Made by a program: the position numbers and the translations under genes. Shown in pieces: positions 8,501 to 15,550 of a stretch of 64,000 bases of DNA; within the stretch, counting starts at the first letter, position 1; each line of letters opens with the position of its first letter. The stretch is taken from assembly GCA_002368155.1 (NCBI GenBank), contig AP018180.1, positions 186,001-250,000 of the forward strand. The letters run 5' to 3'. Source of the stretch: Nostoc carneum NIES-2107 (GTDB lineage: Bacteria > Cyanobacteriota > Cyanobacteriia > Cyanobacteriales > Nostocaceae). Under the pieces are notes generated by a model. That model saw only the letters and a program-made list of their open reading frames with translations. It was not told where the DNA came from and made no database searches.

Positions 8501-9284
8501 ACAGATAACCCATATTGCTGCCGTTGCCATTTTCCCCTTTGGTCGCTCCTTCTGGGTCACTGGATTTCGCTAGCTTATGGAATCTGCCATCGGGGTCATA
8601 TACGCCATGCCCATCAAAGTGGACAATATCAATCCTTGGTAGGCGTGAGTCTTCTAAACGGGCGACTAAATTATCCAAAGTCGCGGGACGCAAAAATTCT
8701 ACCTCAATTTTTCCTGCTGCTTCTTGAGCCACAGCATCTAATACCGCTTTGGCTTCTCCACGAGGGTCAATAAACCCCGCATCACTGGGACGACTCACTA
8801 CAAACAGCAACCGCAAACTCTCTTTTGGCTGAACTATAAACGGTTTGCGTCCACCTCCGGCCCCTGGTAAACGACGACGCACAGAAATCCGGGGATTTTC
8901 GTTAAATAAATAGATATCTGATGCTGGGTCGCGTAACAATTCCCAAGGTAGAGATAAAATTGCCGGATGACTGGCGCTGATCGTTAATAAGCGTCCTGGT
9001 TCATCCGCATCTTGAAAATCATTAAATATCCTCTGGGCGGCGCGATTCTGAAAAACAGCCTCAAATAAGCCTGTACCCCATTGTTGAAAGTTCTCCTCAA
9101 TGCGCTTCGCCCCTTCATCATCCACATCAGCCGTGTAACTTTTAGCATAGACTTCAAAATACCAGCGAATATCTTCCAAGTCTTCCGCTGTTAAGGGAGA
9201 TATAAAATTTAGCGTGTTAGTTTCTTGGTCATCAAGCCTGACAATAACTTGATTAATCTCCGGAAAACGCAAATTTAATTCCAT
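5511..9284 (-). CDS. CHAT protease-like / STAND NTPase / TPR multidomain protein
   Basis: A 1257-residue protein with three modules. Residues about 1-140 are an N-terminal region of the kind found before CHAT domains. Residues 155-395 are a CHAT caspase-like domain with the expected catalytic pair, His226 in HFDGHG and Cys295 in LSACQSA. A Pro/Ser linker (401-418) leads to a STAND/NB-ARC-type NTPase with Walker A GFGGQGKT (452-459), Walker B LLILDNLE (523-530) and an LLLTSRT sensor. From about residue 850 there are tandem TPR-like helices (AQLGTLALGQGNLQEAEQRH, GAWNQLAMINVYTGKLDEAE), then a separate C-terminal helical domain. The architecture is that of signal-sensing proteins in which a repeat sensor triggers an NTPase that frees a protease. 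Its target and trigger are unknown; a role in immunity or programmed death is inference. Confidence 0.85.
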   Translation of the reverse strand: MELNLRFPEINQVIVRLDDQETNTLNFISPLTAEDLEDIRWYFEVYAKSYTADVDDEGAKRIEENFQQWGTGLFEAVFQNRAAQRIFNDFQDADEPGRLLTISASHPAILSLPWELLRDPASDIYLFNENPRISVRRRLPGAGGGRKPFIVQPKESLRLLFVVSRPSDAGFIDPRGEAKAVLDAVAQEAAGKIEVEFLRPATLDNLVARLEDSRLPRIDIVHFDGHGVYDPDGRFHKLAKSSDPEGATKGENGNGSNMGYLLFENPDGKMALISAETLGEMLHRQKVGLIVLSACQSAKVAGEDAMGCVAARLTHAGIPAVLAMTYSVLVVTAHQLFAKFYQRIVRAEGIGAALDNGRRDLYLNKERGERRRGDKQITFKLQDWFLPALYQAAGDTALLTPSSPPSPSSASSPPSSTNLPELQEAGFFGRSQELWEIERWFVEGTRRITISGFGGQGKTYLAAEAGRWLSRTGMFEKVCFVNYADFQGVDALGLAVSTLATVLGQNLIDVTAATAALGQTPTLLILDNLETLQPQALQELLTVAKQWSEVGQCRLLLTSRTPNFYHPDYRTEGSLKHRSLPLSGLEWEDALAYIQSLWKLPPSPIYKLPERNELRRLLRLVDFHPLSLGLLARQLKICPVEELGERLAALIVETPGNPLLASLNLSLERLDDEAQEWLPRLGVFQGGAFEPNLLEITEFSESQWQQLRPALENTGLIQPENLPNVVVPFLKFHPTLAPVLWSRLSPEAQGELLARHSLRYYQLSSYLYAEDRKNPYEVRAIAQRELPNLLYAVNGALDAEEEWAVDFVDKVNWFLDNFGLNRDRVALTQQVEQVLAEVGSQTWYLARSNIGEQLRKTGGYQEAVQVFSEIIAGLGEKPSYQRCFTLTQLGRCFAAQGLAAQAAALYSQALAVAAQLEQSYGVKHQMADVQAYLADVLMAKGDYGKARSACEAGLAIQEEIGNFRGAALANAQLGTLALGQGNLQEAEQRHRLALTTFQQLNVPAMEAVAWHQLGIGYEKGKKWDAAEHAYRESAKITESQGNLSDTAGAWNQLAMINVYTGKLDEAEAWFRKAIEGFRSVGNKFQLSKAVNNLAELLQKQLNRLSEAQQLAEEALAILQTLDSAVTEIWKTYGLLADITDKQGKTTQAQAYRRLSRQAKAAFAGTRYELRKYGRLIAAVIAAVNDAKVRQQLELVLEKMVKRGWGNLVAAIRLVLNGERDEDVLCESLDLDTSMIINAILRGIANPDTLNELLDEQG

Positions 9285-9415
9285 ATTCAGGCGAATAGCA
9301 ACTTAAGTATAGGGATGATTCGATTGTAAATAAGCTACCGCCGCATTTGCTGGTTTCCCAGAGTTTGGGAAATGAGGAAGATGAGGAGAAATTTCCATTA
9401 CCAATTACCAATTAC

Positions 9416-9467
9416 CCCATGCCCCATGCCCCATGCCCCATGCCCCATGCCCCATGCCCCATGCCCA
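9416..9467. repeat. CCCCATG heptamer array
   Basis: About seven perfect tandem copies of CCCCATG, preceded by two to three copies of a TTACCAA word. Arrays of the same heptamer recur near 21710, 44830 and 52595. Typical Nostocaceae short tandem repeat, located in the spacer between the divergent CHAT gene and ribD. Confidence 0.9.
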
Positions 9468-9572
9468 ACCCTGTAAGTTAAGATCACCAAAAGTAAAACC
9501 TGAATATTACTGTGAAAATCTCGCGCAAAAGAGCAGCTAGCGTGGAAAATATTTAGAGTGTTCCCCAAAATT

Positions 9573-10757
9573 ATGGATAATTCCCCTGTGGTCGCTCAAG
9601 CAGATGCATCTCTTAACTACACTCCAGAAAGTACGCTTCCAGTTGATTCGGCTGGGAACAGGGTAGGGAGTGATTTTGATTCCCTGATGATGCGGCGGTG
9701 TTTGGAACTCGCCCGTCGTGCTTTGGGACGCACTTCCCCAAATCCATTAGTGGGTGCAGTGGTTGTTAAGGATGGGGAAATTGTGGGTGAAGGGTTTCAT
9801 CCCCGTGCTGGTGAACCTCATGCGGAAGTTTTTGCGTTGAGAGCAGCGGGAGAAAGCGCTCGCGGTGCTACAGTCTATGTCAGCCTCGAACCTTGCAACC
9901 ATTACGGGCGCACTCCCCCCTGTTCAGAAGGTTTGATCAATGCGGGAGTATCAAAGGTAGTTGTGGGGATGGTAGATCCAAACCCACTGGTAGCAGGCGG
10001 TGGGATTGCGCGGTTACGTGCTGCGGGAATAGAAGTTTTAGTGGGCGTGGAAGAAGCCGCCTGTCAACAACTCAATGAAGGTTTTGTACATCGCATACTC
10101 TACAAGCGCCCTTTAGGTATTTTGAAGTATGCCATGACTTTGGATGGCAAAATTGCTACCACCTCTGGTCATAGTGCTTGGGTAACAAATCAAGCAGCCC
10201 GCGGTGAAGTTCATCAACTACGGGCTGCTTGTGATGCTGTTATTGTGGGCGGTAATACTGTGCGACAGGATAATCCTTACTTAACTAGCCATCAGGTAGG
10301 AGCCCATAATCCCTTGCGGGTAGTGATGAGTCGCCATCTCGACTTGCCAGAAAATGCTCACCTGTGGGAAACAGAGGAAGCTCCTACTTTAGTGTTAACG
10401 GAGGTAGGCGCTAATCCGAATATTCAAGAAATGTTACGGCAAAAGGGTGTGGAAGTGGTGGAGTTCACGTCACTCACACCAGATAATGTCATGGGGCACT
10501 TGTATGAGCGGGGTTTTTGTAGCGTTCTATGGGAATGTGGTGGTACTTTAGCTGCAAGTGCGATCGCACAAAGAGCGGTGCAAAAAATTCTTGCCTTTAT
10601 CGCTCCCAAAATCATTGGTGGTACTCATGCTCCTACGCCTGTAGGCGATTTGGGTTTTACCACAATGACGGAAGCTTTAACTTTAGAAAATGTTCGCTGG
10701 CGTGTAGTTGGTTCTGATTGCTTGGTAGAAGGCTATTTACCCCGACAACATCAATAG
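9573..10757 (+). CDS. ribD: Bifunctional riboflavin biosynthesis protein RibD (deaminase/reductase)
   Basis: A 394-residue enzyme of riboflavin synthesis that deaminates the pyrimidine intermediate and then reduces its ribosyl side chain. The N-terminal cytidine-deaminase-like domain shows the zinc and proton-shuttle signature HAE and the second zinc motif LEPCNHYGRTPPC. The C-terminal reductase domain shows KYAMTLDGKIATTSGHSAW and the nucleotide-binding VLWECGGTLAASAI. The ATG at 9573 is preferred to a GTG at 9558 because the family starts close to the DSLMMRRCLELARRALG helix; no clear Shine-Dalgarno was seen for either. It stands alone, with no other rib gene nearby and no FMN riboswitch recognised upstream. 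Confidence 0.95.
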   Translation: MDNSPVVAQADASLNYTPESTLPVDSAGNRVGSDFDSLMMRRCLELARRALGRTSPNPLVGAVVVKDGEIVGEGFHPRAGEPHAEVFALRAAGESARGATVYVSLEPCNHYGRTPPCSEGLINAGVSKVVVGMVDPNPLVAGGGIARLRAAGIEVLVGVEEAACQQLNEGFVHRILYKRPLGILKYAMTLDGKIATTSGHSAWVTNQAARGEVHQLRAACDAVIVGGNTVRQDNPYLTSHQVGAHNPLRVVMSRHLDLPENAHLWETEEAPTLVLTEVGANPNIQEMLRQKGVEVVEFTSLTPDNVMGHLYERGFCSVLWECGGTLAASAIAQRAVQKILAFIAPKIIGGTHAPTPVGDLGFTTMTEALTLENVRWRVVGSDCLVEGYLPRQHQ

Positions 10758-10817
10758 CCAATAGCTCAAATTTACTGCCCTGACACTGAGGACTAAGATA
10801 TTGCGATCGCTCTCGTC

Positions 10818-11033
10818 TTAACACTGTCGTTCATAAGCTAAATCGCGAATCAAAGACAAACGAGATTGTATGTAATCACACAGAAAATCCGTTTCTTTCG
10901 GTTCTAACAATGCTTGGGTGTTGGTTTGTTTGACTAACCATTGCACCAAGGTAGCATCGTCTAGCTGTAATAGGGTCTTGGTTTGCGCGGTTTCAACCAC
11001 AGACCATAGCTGACGCATAATCGTAGGAGTCAT
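10818..11033 (-). CDS. Small conserved-looking hypothetical protein (71 aa)
   Basis: Soluble, mostly helical 71-residue protein (MTPTIMRQLWSVVETAQ at its start). It has no signal peptide or membrane segment and one Cys near the middle plus a C-terminal Cys. An AGGT lies just upstream of the ATG. Composition looks like a genuine protein rather than a shadow, and there is no gene on the other strand. No family was recognised. It converges on ribD across about 60 bp containing a HIP1 site. Confidence 0.6.
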   Translation of the reverse strand: MTPTIMRQLWSVVETAQTKTLLQLDDATLVQWLVKQTNTQALLEPKETDFLCDYIQSRLSLIRDLAYERQC

Positions 11034-11326
11034 CAGACCTCAATTTCATTATTAGCTTTAGCTGTTTTCAGATTACACAATTCCAGCAGCAAATAACGGA
11101 ATGAATGTCGAAGCTGAGATAAGTATTATTAAAACCTTAATAAACTGATTTATTTCTTTATAAACGTTCAGAATCAGTTATTAAAATTGACAAATGCCTT
11201 TGAAGATTTGACTAATATTATACAGTATATATGCTTAATTATACTAGTGTTTTTTGAAAAAACAAAAGTTAGTACAATTGCCTACAACCAAACACAATTA
11301 CATAAGAATTGGTATAATTTTCGACT

Positions 11327-11608
11327 TTATAGTTGTTGCTGGTAATAAATCTCTATTGCGCCTACAGCTTTTAATAAGGGTGAATCTAAATTCTCAATCC
11401 AATCAGCAACTTCCCGCGCCAAGCCTAGTGTAACAGTTCCTCCTGATGGTTCAAGGCGATCGCTAATCGTTGCAGCTTTAATTTGCTGTAATTGAGCGAT
11501 TAAGTTATTTAATCTATCGGAAGACGGATATCCAGTATCAAGCATTGTGTTTCCTACTTCCAGCGCTTGATCTATCAGCTTCAGAAATTCTACTTTTTTT
11601 GCTTCCAT
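11327..11608 (-). CDS. Small hypothetical protein (93 aa)
   Basis: A 93-residue soluble protein, rich in helix-forming residues (KVEFLKLIDQALEVGNTML, LNNLIAQLQQIKAATISDRL), with a short GGTVTLG turn and a final hydrophobic helix (LLKAVGAIEIYYQQQL). No known domain was recognised. Codon use resembles its neighbours and nothing lies opposite, so it is probably real. The ATG at 11608 is the only reasonable start. The 293-bp spacer on its left (11034-11326) is AT-rich and shows nothing further. Confidence 0.6.
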   Translation of the reverse strand: MEAKKVEFLKLIDQALEVGNTMLDTGYPSSDRLNNLIAQLQQIKAATISDRLEPSGGTVTLGLAREVADWIENLDSPLLKAVGAIEIYYQQQL

Positions 11609-11751
11609 CTTTTTTAATTAGAGATATTGGTAAATAATGTTGCGATCGCCGTTCCTGAGAAATCCAGTTTTTGGATGCTGGGAACCAATATTCAAAATTG
11701 CGATCGCAACTTTGTACAAATTTTATCTGGAAGTGATTAATTTAGCTCCTT

Positions 11752-12294
11752 TTATAAGGGACACTTAAATTCTGCTACTTGCAATGGAGTTCCTTCAGAC
11801 CATTTTAAATTTGGATCTTTGGAATTCTGAATAAATATTTGCTGTCCGCCACCTGGATAACATTGTGATGGTTCTTGAGGCGCGACTATTCCTTGATAAA
11901 CTTTCGTTCCCGCGGGGACAGTAACTGTTAACATTATTTTCGCTTGGTTGCCCCATTCTTGTTTTAAGGCTAATTTTCTAATTACTTCTACATTATTGTT
12001 GTAAAGATTGGTGGTGAGATATCTACCAAATTTATTACTATCACTACTGAAGTAACGGTAGTAAGTTTTAGCTTCTGTGAGTGTCACTTCTTGACATTCA
12101 GATTTTAAAAATGTTACTGCAATGTCTGTGGGTAACGGGCAAGTAGAAACAGAAGTAGAAGTAGAAGTATTAGCCTGTGCTTGTAAGTTAGCTTGATTTG
12201 CAGCTTTATTTTGAGCCAAGCTACTGCTAGTCAGAGTAGTAAGGGAAAGAGAGCATAAAGCAAGGGTGGTAAACAAAGGCTGGTATTTTGCCAT
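11752..12294 (-). CDS. Exported hypothetical protein (180 aa)
   Basis: A signal peptide is evident (LFTTLALCSLSLTTLTSSSLAQ), followed by a low-complexity Ala/Asn/Gln/Ser/Thr linker to about residue 50. A compact domain then carries four cysteines (CPLP, SECQ, QCYPGGG and FKCPL), which could form two disulphides in the periplasm. A VPAGTKVYQGIVAPQ segment followed by YPGGGQQIFI is the most distinctive part. It faintly recalls ADP-ribosyltransferase-fold proteins, but this is not a firm assignment and no catalytic triad can be pointed to. Function unknown. Confidence 0.65.
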   Translation of the reverse strand: MAKYQPLFTTLALCSLSLTTLTSSSLAQNKAANQANLQAQANTSTSTSVSTCPLPTDIAVTFLKSECQEVTLTEAKTYYRYFSSDSNKFGRYLTTNLYNNNVEVIRKLALKQEWGNQAKIMLTVTVPAGTKVYQGIVAPQEPSQCYPGGGQQIFIQNSKDPNLKWSEGTPLQVAEFKCPL

Positions 12295-12388
12295 AGTGGT
12301 TTTGAAATCAAAAACTCATTGTTGCTAGTATATAGTTATACTCTTTTTAGATAATTTTGTACAGAAACGCTGTAAGTAAATAGTAGGT

Positions 12389-12514
12389 CAATACTGCTCG
12401 GTTAAGGATTTTCAACTCTTAATTTGGTTTGGGGAAAAGGTTAAAGGGTAAGGGTTAAAGGTTTTTTCTTGCCCCTTTTTCCCTTCCCCTTTAACCCTTA
12501 ACCGACAAGTATTG
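12389..12514. mobile_element. MITE-like element with terminal inverted repeats and 10-bp target duplication
   Basis: The left end CAATACTGCTCGGTTAAGG and the inverted right end CAATACTTGTCGGTTAAGG agree at 17 of 19 positions. The element is directly flanked by the perfect 10-bp direct repeat AATAGTAGGT (12379-12388 and 12515-12524), as left by transposition. The interior (126 bp in all) is non-coding and contains nested inverted GGGTTAAAGG / CCTTTAACCC words, so the whole can fold as a hairpin. It looks like a non-autonomous derivative of a DDE transposon. Confidence 0.8.
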
Positions 12515-12540
12515 AATAGTAGGTATTTTCAATCACCCAT

Positions 12541-12574
12541 AAAAAATAGCTCCCCGAATTAACATCGGGAAGCT
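12541..12574 (-). terminator. Rho-independent terminator after queD
   Basis: On the minus strand AGCTTCCCGA pairs with TCGGGGAGCT (one mismatch) and is followed by ATTTTTTAT. It lies 33 bp past the queD stop codon. Confidence 0.85.
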
Positions 12575-12606
12575 GAAAGGTTAACCAAAGCAAACTTTAG
12601 CGAAGA

Positions 12607-12993
12607 TTACTCGTGATACTCAACCCAGCTATTCGCTGTTTCTGAAACCCTTACTTTGAGTTCTACATTTGGCGGTAACTGCTGCTTAGTTCGGTCATAA
12701 ATATACTTGGCAATCATCTCAGCAGTAGTTTCATATTCTGGAGGTAAGACTTCATTAAGCACGCAGTGGTCGAGTCCTCCTTTAGTTACATCTTGTTTCG
12801 CCCAACGCAAAGTTCTAAAGTCAGCCACCATAACCGGATGTGGACAAAATTCTGAGGAGTGAAGTTGTGATGATTTTGCCTCCATTCTGACTTTATAGGT
12901 ATGCCCATGCATCCGGCCACAAGGGCCATCGTAATCTTTAATGTAGTGAGCGCTATCAAATGTAAATTCTGTTACTAGTTTCCATTCGGGCAT
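12607..12993 (-). CDS. queD: 6-carboxytetrahydropterin synthase (QueD / PTPS family)
   Basis: A 128-residue enzyme of the 6-pyruvoyl-tetrahydropterin synthase fold. The zinc-binding histidines are visible: H16 in FDSAH and H30/H32 in CGRMHGHTYKV, with the catalytic Cys26-type residue in the same GPCGRMHGH motif. The ADFRTLR, LDHCVLN and ETANSW segments are also family hallmarks. Bacterial members of this size mostly make 6-carboxy-5,6,7,8-tetrahydropterin for queuosine; a role in biopterin glycosides is possible in cyanobacteria. It lies 40 bp downstream of the HTH/NB-ARC gene on the same strand, perhaps by chance rather than as an operon. Confidence 0.9.
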   Translation of the reverse strand: MPEWKLVTEFTFDSAHYIKDYDGPCGRMHGHTYKVRMEAKSSQLHSSEFCPHPVMVADFRTLRWAKQDVTKGGLDHCVLNEVLPPEYETTAEMIAKYIYDRTKQQLPPNVELKVRVSETANSWVEYHE

Positions 12994-13033
12994 TTTGCAA
13001 TCACCATAACGAGTGCTATGTCAGGAAGCAATT

Positions 13034-14383
13034 TCAACTTAGCACAGAGCATACCTGCCCCATCAGGTTGTCAGTTACGTATTCCATAACTACAGGTTGT
13101 TGGCTATAGCGTCCTGATTGCTGTTCGAGAAGCGATCGCCTTTGTAAAGACAAAAGTGCTTCTAATAATTCTCCTTCAGAGATTTGCAGTACAACATCTT
13201 GTTGTAATTCCGTTAGCGTTACCCAGGTTTGTTTGAGTGCTAGGGAGTACATGACTTGCTTTTCGTTAGCAGACAGGCGGTGAAACTGTTGCTCTAAAAT
13301 TACCCAAATGTCACCGAAAACCACTGGCCCTTGCTGTAAAAATTGGGAAATATCGCCATCAAATAAGCTCTGGATTGTTGTTGCAGCAATTTTCAACGCT
13401 AAAGGATTACCTGTATAAGACTGAATTAGCTGCTTGGTTTCGGCTGCTGAATTGGCTAATCCTTTGCTGGAGAGGATTTGCTGCGATTCTAATTGTGGTA
13501 ACCCAGTTAATTGAAGCGATCGCACTGGCAAAGTTTCACCTTCCCTAGCTGTAAATCCGCTGGGAGTCTCCCTAGTAGTAAATATCAGGCAACTTTGATG
13601 TACTTCGTCTCCCACACGCCGCAAAAGTTGACCATATCCCTCATATCCAGGGGAATAATGTCCTGCCGTTTCCCCTTCTCGAAAAATCGATTCAATATTA
13701 TCTAGCAAAATCAAGCAGCGTTGGGAGCGTAAATACTTGATCAAGCAGGAGATTTGACCATCTATGGTTTCTGGCAAATTCACTTGTGTTTCTTGCGAGA
13801 GAAACAAAATTAAATCCCGCAGTAGATCACAAACAGGTGGACTATTTCGGAGACTACGCCAAATTACAAAATCAAACTTAGCTTGTAACTGTTCTGCTAC
13901 CTTCACAGATAAAGCTGTTTTGCCAATTCCTCCCATCCCTAGCAGCATTACTAAGCGGCATTTTTCTTGGATAATCCACTTTTCCAGTAATGCTTGTTCT
14001 GCTTTGCGTCCATAAAAAATCGAAACATCTATCGCTTCTCCCCAATCTTGACGGCGCTGGGGTTTCGCATTGGGAAATGCTGTAGTGTTAGATCCTGCTG
14101 ATTCTGCTGGTACAAGGTTGGCATAATACCTTCGCAGCACTGTTTTAACGTTACTTTTAGCGATGTTTTCTCCCAGTGCTTTTGAAAGTGTCTGCCATAA
14201 CCGAAAGCCTACATCTCGGATGTAATCATCGTCATAACCTGAGCTTTCGGCAATTTCTGCATAGGTATATCCTTTCCAGCACAATCGCAATACTAACTCT
14301 TGAATGTTACTTAAATGCTTCTTCTGCAACACTCTGTCTAATACCAGCATTGCTTGCTCAAAAGTTAATTCTACGGCTGTCAC
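13034..14383 (-). CDS. HTH / NB-ARC STAND protein lacking a C-terminal repeat sensor
   Basis: A 449-residue protein. Residues 1-90 form a helical HTH-like N-terminus (YTYAEIAESSGYDDDYIRDVG) of the type found on cyanobacterial vWA-MoxR-associated NB-ARC proteins. Residues about 120-430 are an NB-ARC ATPase with Walker A GMGGIGKT (149-156), Walker B CLILLDNIE, an IFTTRE sensor and the GNPLALKI helix. Relatives usually continue into WD40 or other repeats; here the frame ends at LMGQVCSVLS, just after the winged-helix part (YSQQPVVMEYVTDNL). It may be a naturally short adaptor-type STAND protein or the stump of a longer gene. An ATP-driven signalling role is inferred from the family. Confidence 0.85.
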   Translation of the reverse strand: MTAVELTFEQAMLVLDRVLQKKHLSNIQELVLRLCWKGYTYAEIAESSGYDDDYIRDVGFRLWQTLSKALGENIAKSNVKTVLRRYYANLVPAESAGSNTTAFPNAKPQRRQDWGEAIDVSIFYGRKAEQALLEKWIIQEKCRLVMLLGMGGIGKTALSVKVAEQLQAKFDFVIWRSLRNSPPVCDLLRDLILFLSQETQVNLPETIDGQISCLIKYLRSQRCLILLDNIESIFREGETAGHYSPGYEGYGQLLRRVGDEVHQSCLIFTTRETPSGFTAREGETLPVRSLQLTGLPQLESQQILSSKGLANSAAETKQLIQSYTGNPLALKIAATTIQSLFDGDISQFLQQGPVVFGDIWVILEQQFHRLSANEKQVMYSLALKQTWVTLTELQQDVVLQISEGELLEALLSLQRRSLLEQQSGRYSQQPVVMEYVTDNLMGQVCSVLS

Positions 14384-14470
14384 ATAAGGTCGTCCTAATA
14401 AAGCTGCACTAACCTATCAACGCTTCATCAAGATTTTATGCACTTAAACCATCAATTTACATTTCTTAGC

Positions 14471-14561
14471 AAATTGGGTAATTGGTAATTGGTAATTGGT
14501 AAAACCGATTGCTACTTTGCTTCCTCATCCCCAGTCCCCAGTCCCCAATCCCCCATCCCCA
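14471..14561. repeat. Spacer with TAATTGG and CCCCAGT heptamer arrays
   Basis: Three to four tandem TAATTGG units (about 14471-14501) are followed by several CCCCAGT/CCCCAAT units (about 14529-14561). The flanking spacer 14384-14732 otherwise holds a terminator and a promoter-like sequence, described separately. Confidence 0.8.
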
Positions 14562-14563
14562 CT

Positions 14564-14612
14564 TAAAAATCCCCTCAGTGATATAGGGAAATCTAAAATA
14601 TCACCAAGGGGA
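14564..14612 (-). terminator. Terminator-type hairpin downstream of DUF6761-like gene
   Basis: TCCCCTCAGTGATAT (14570-14584) pairs with ATATCACCAAGGGGA (14598-14612), with small mismatches. On the minus strand the stem is followed by TTTTTAAG. It lies about 120 bp past the stop of the 84-residue gene at 14733. Confidence 0.65.
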
Positions 14613-14658
14613 TAGTTTTTATCAAAAAAATTTCTCCAGTATTTCACACCACTTAACC

Positions 14659-14688
14659 CCTTGATCAAGGCAGGTAATATGTTATAAT
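14659..14688 (+). promoter_or_regulatory. Sigma70-type promoter with palindromic -35 region
   Basis: TTGATC (14661-14666) and TATAAT (14683-14688) are separated by 16 bases. The -35 hexamer lies inside the perfect 12-bp palindrome CCTTGATCAAGG (14659-14670), a possible operator. The promoter points rightward, into the 3' end of a minus-strand gene, so it would make a short or antisense transcript. Confidence 0.5.
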
Positions 14689-14732
14689 CATCTGCGTTGA
14701 TTAGTGGTTACGCTCGAAAACGGGGCGCAGCA

Positions 14733-14987
14733 TTAATAGTAATCGTGTTGTGGTTCCGGTTCTGGTTGAGTCATTGCAAAGTTTGATGCGTCGTAAAGGT
14801 AGCGGCTTGCTTCCTCTTCTAAACGATGAATCAGATAAGGCTCGATTGCGTTGCCGTGCCGCAGAGCGGCGAGATATCCATCCAAATACATCCGCAGATC
14901 ATCCATGCGATAACCACGATTCCATAGCTCGACGAAGGCGTCGGTCAGTCTTTGGTAATAGCGGATGGTTTGTGTGTCTTGGAGCAT
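14733..14987 (-). CDS. Conserved cyanobacterial hypothetical protein (DUF6761-like, 84 aa)
   Basis: A very regular 84-residue helical protein beginning MLQDTQTIRYYQRLTDAF and continuing ELWNRGYRMDDLRMYLDGYLAALRHG. It is rich in Tyr and Arg, with an acidic proline-rich tail (QPEPEPQHDYY). It is recognised as a family shared by filamentous cyanobacteria, annotated as DUF6761 as far as I recall. No enzyme motif is visible. Coding density and residue composition clearly favour this strand over the overlapping plus-strand frame. Function unknown. Confidence 0.8.
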   Translation of the reverse strand: MLQDTQTIRYYQRLTDAFVELWNRGYRMDDLRMYLDGYLAALRHGNAIEPYLIHRLEEEASRYLYDASNFAMTQPEPEPQHDYY

Positions 14988-15550
14988 AACTGCTGAATTA
15001 ATCTCTTTGGAATGAGAATTGTAAATGATTCACGCGGAAATGTGAAGTGTCACTTTCCCCCTGGCATTGAGTCAAAATCAATATCTCTGTTTTGGGCATT
15101 ACCCTCCAGCAGCTACAACGTATTTAGATCCTATTCCAGAAAATCAGGAATAAGATTATTTGGTAAGCTATTTTTATAATTTACTTTTAGTAACATCTCA
15201 GCTTTATCTGTGTAAGTCAACACTAAACTGATGCAAGGTGCAATCTGTTTTCACCATCAAGCAGAAAGATAAAAAAGACAAATAGCTAAGGGTTAGCTTT
15301 TTGGTGATTGAGTTGTGCTGCATTACTGCGTTGTAGGAGCTTGGATGTTCATCTAGCACTAATTTAAATAATTATAACAAAAATTTAAGAAAATTACTAA
15401 TTGGCTGGGGCTAAAGCATAAGTTAAACTTCTAGCCACTATTTCTATAAGGAAATATAAAGAGAATAGTAATAGGAGTAACAAAGACTACAAAACCTTGA
15501 GACTGGGCTTGTTACTTTGAAATTCATCAACGCTAAGGGGTCTTGCCACC
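14988..15550. other. Long spacer between divergent DUF6761-like gene and response regulator
   Basis: About 560 bp, AT-rich, without repeats, RNA motifs or open frames that I can support. It should contain the promoters of both divergent genes. An AAGGGG at 15535-15540 is the likely ribosome-binding site of the regulator's GTG start at 15551. Confidence 0.5.

Noticed and set aside
9416-9467. Possible CRISPR-like array of CCCCATG
   Set aside because: Units are 7 bp and tandem without spacers; this is a heptamer repeat, not a CRISPR. No CRISPR repeats or cas genes were seen anywhere in the window.
14750-14989. 79-codon plus-strand frame opposite the DUF6761-like gene
   Set aside because: Fully antisense to a clearly protein-like gene and without recognisable features.
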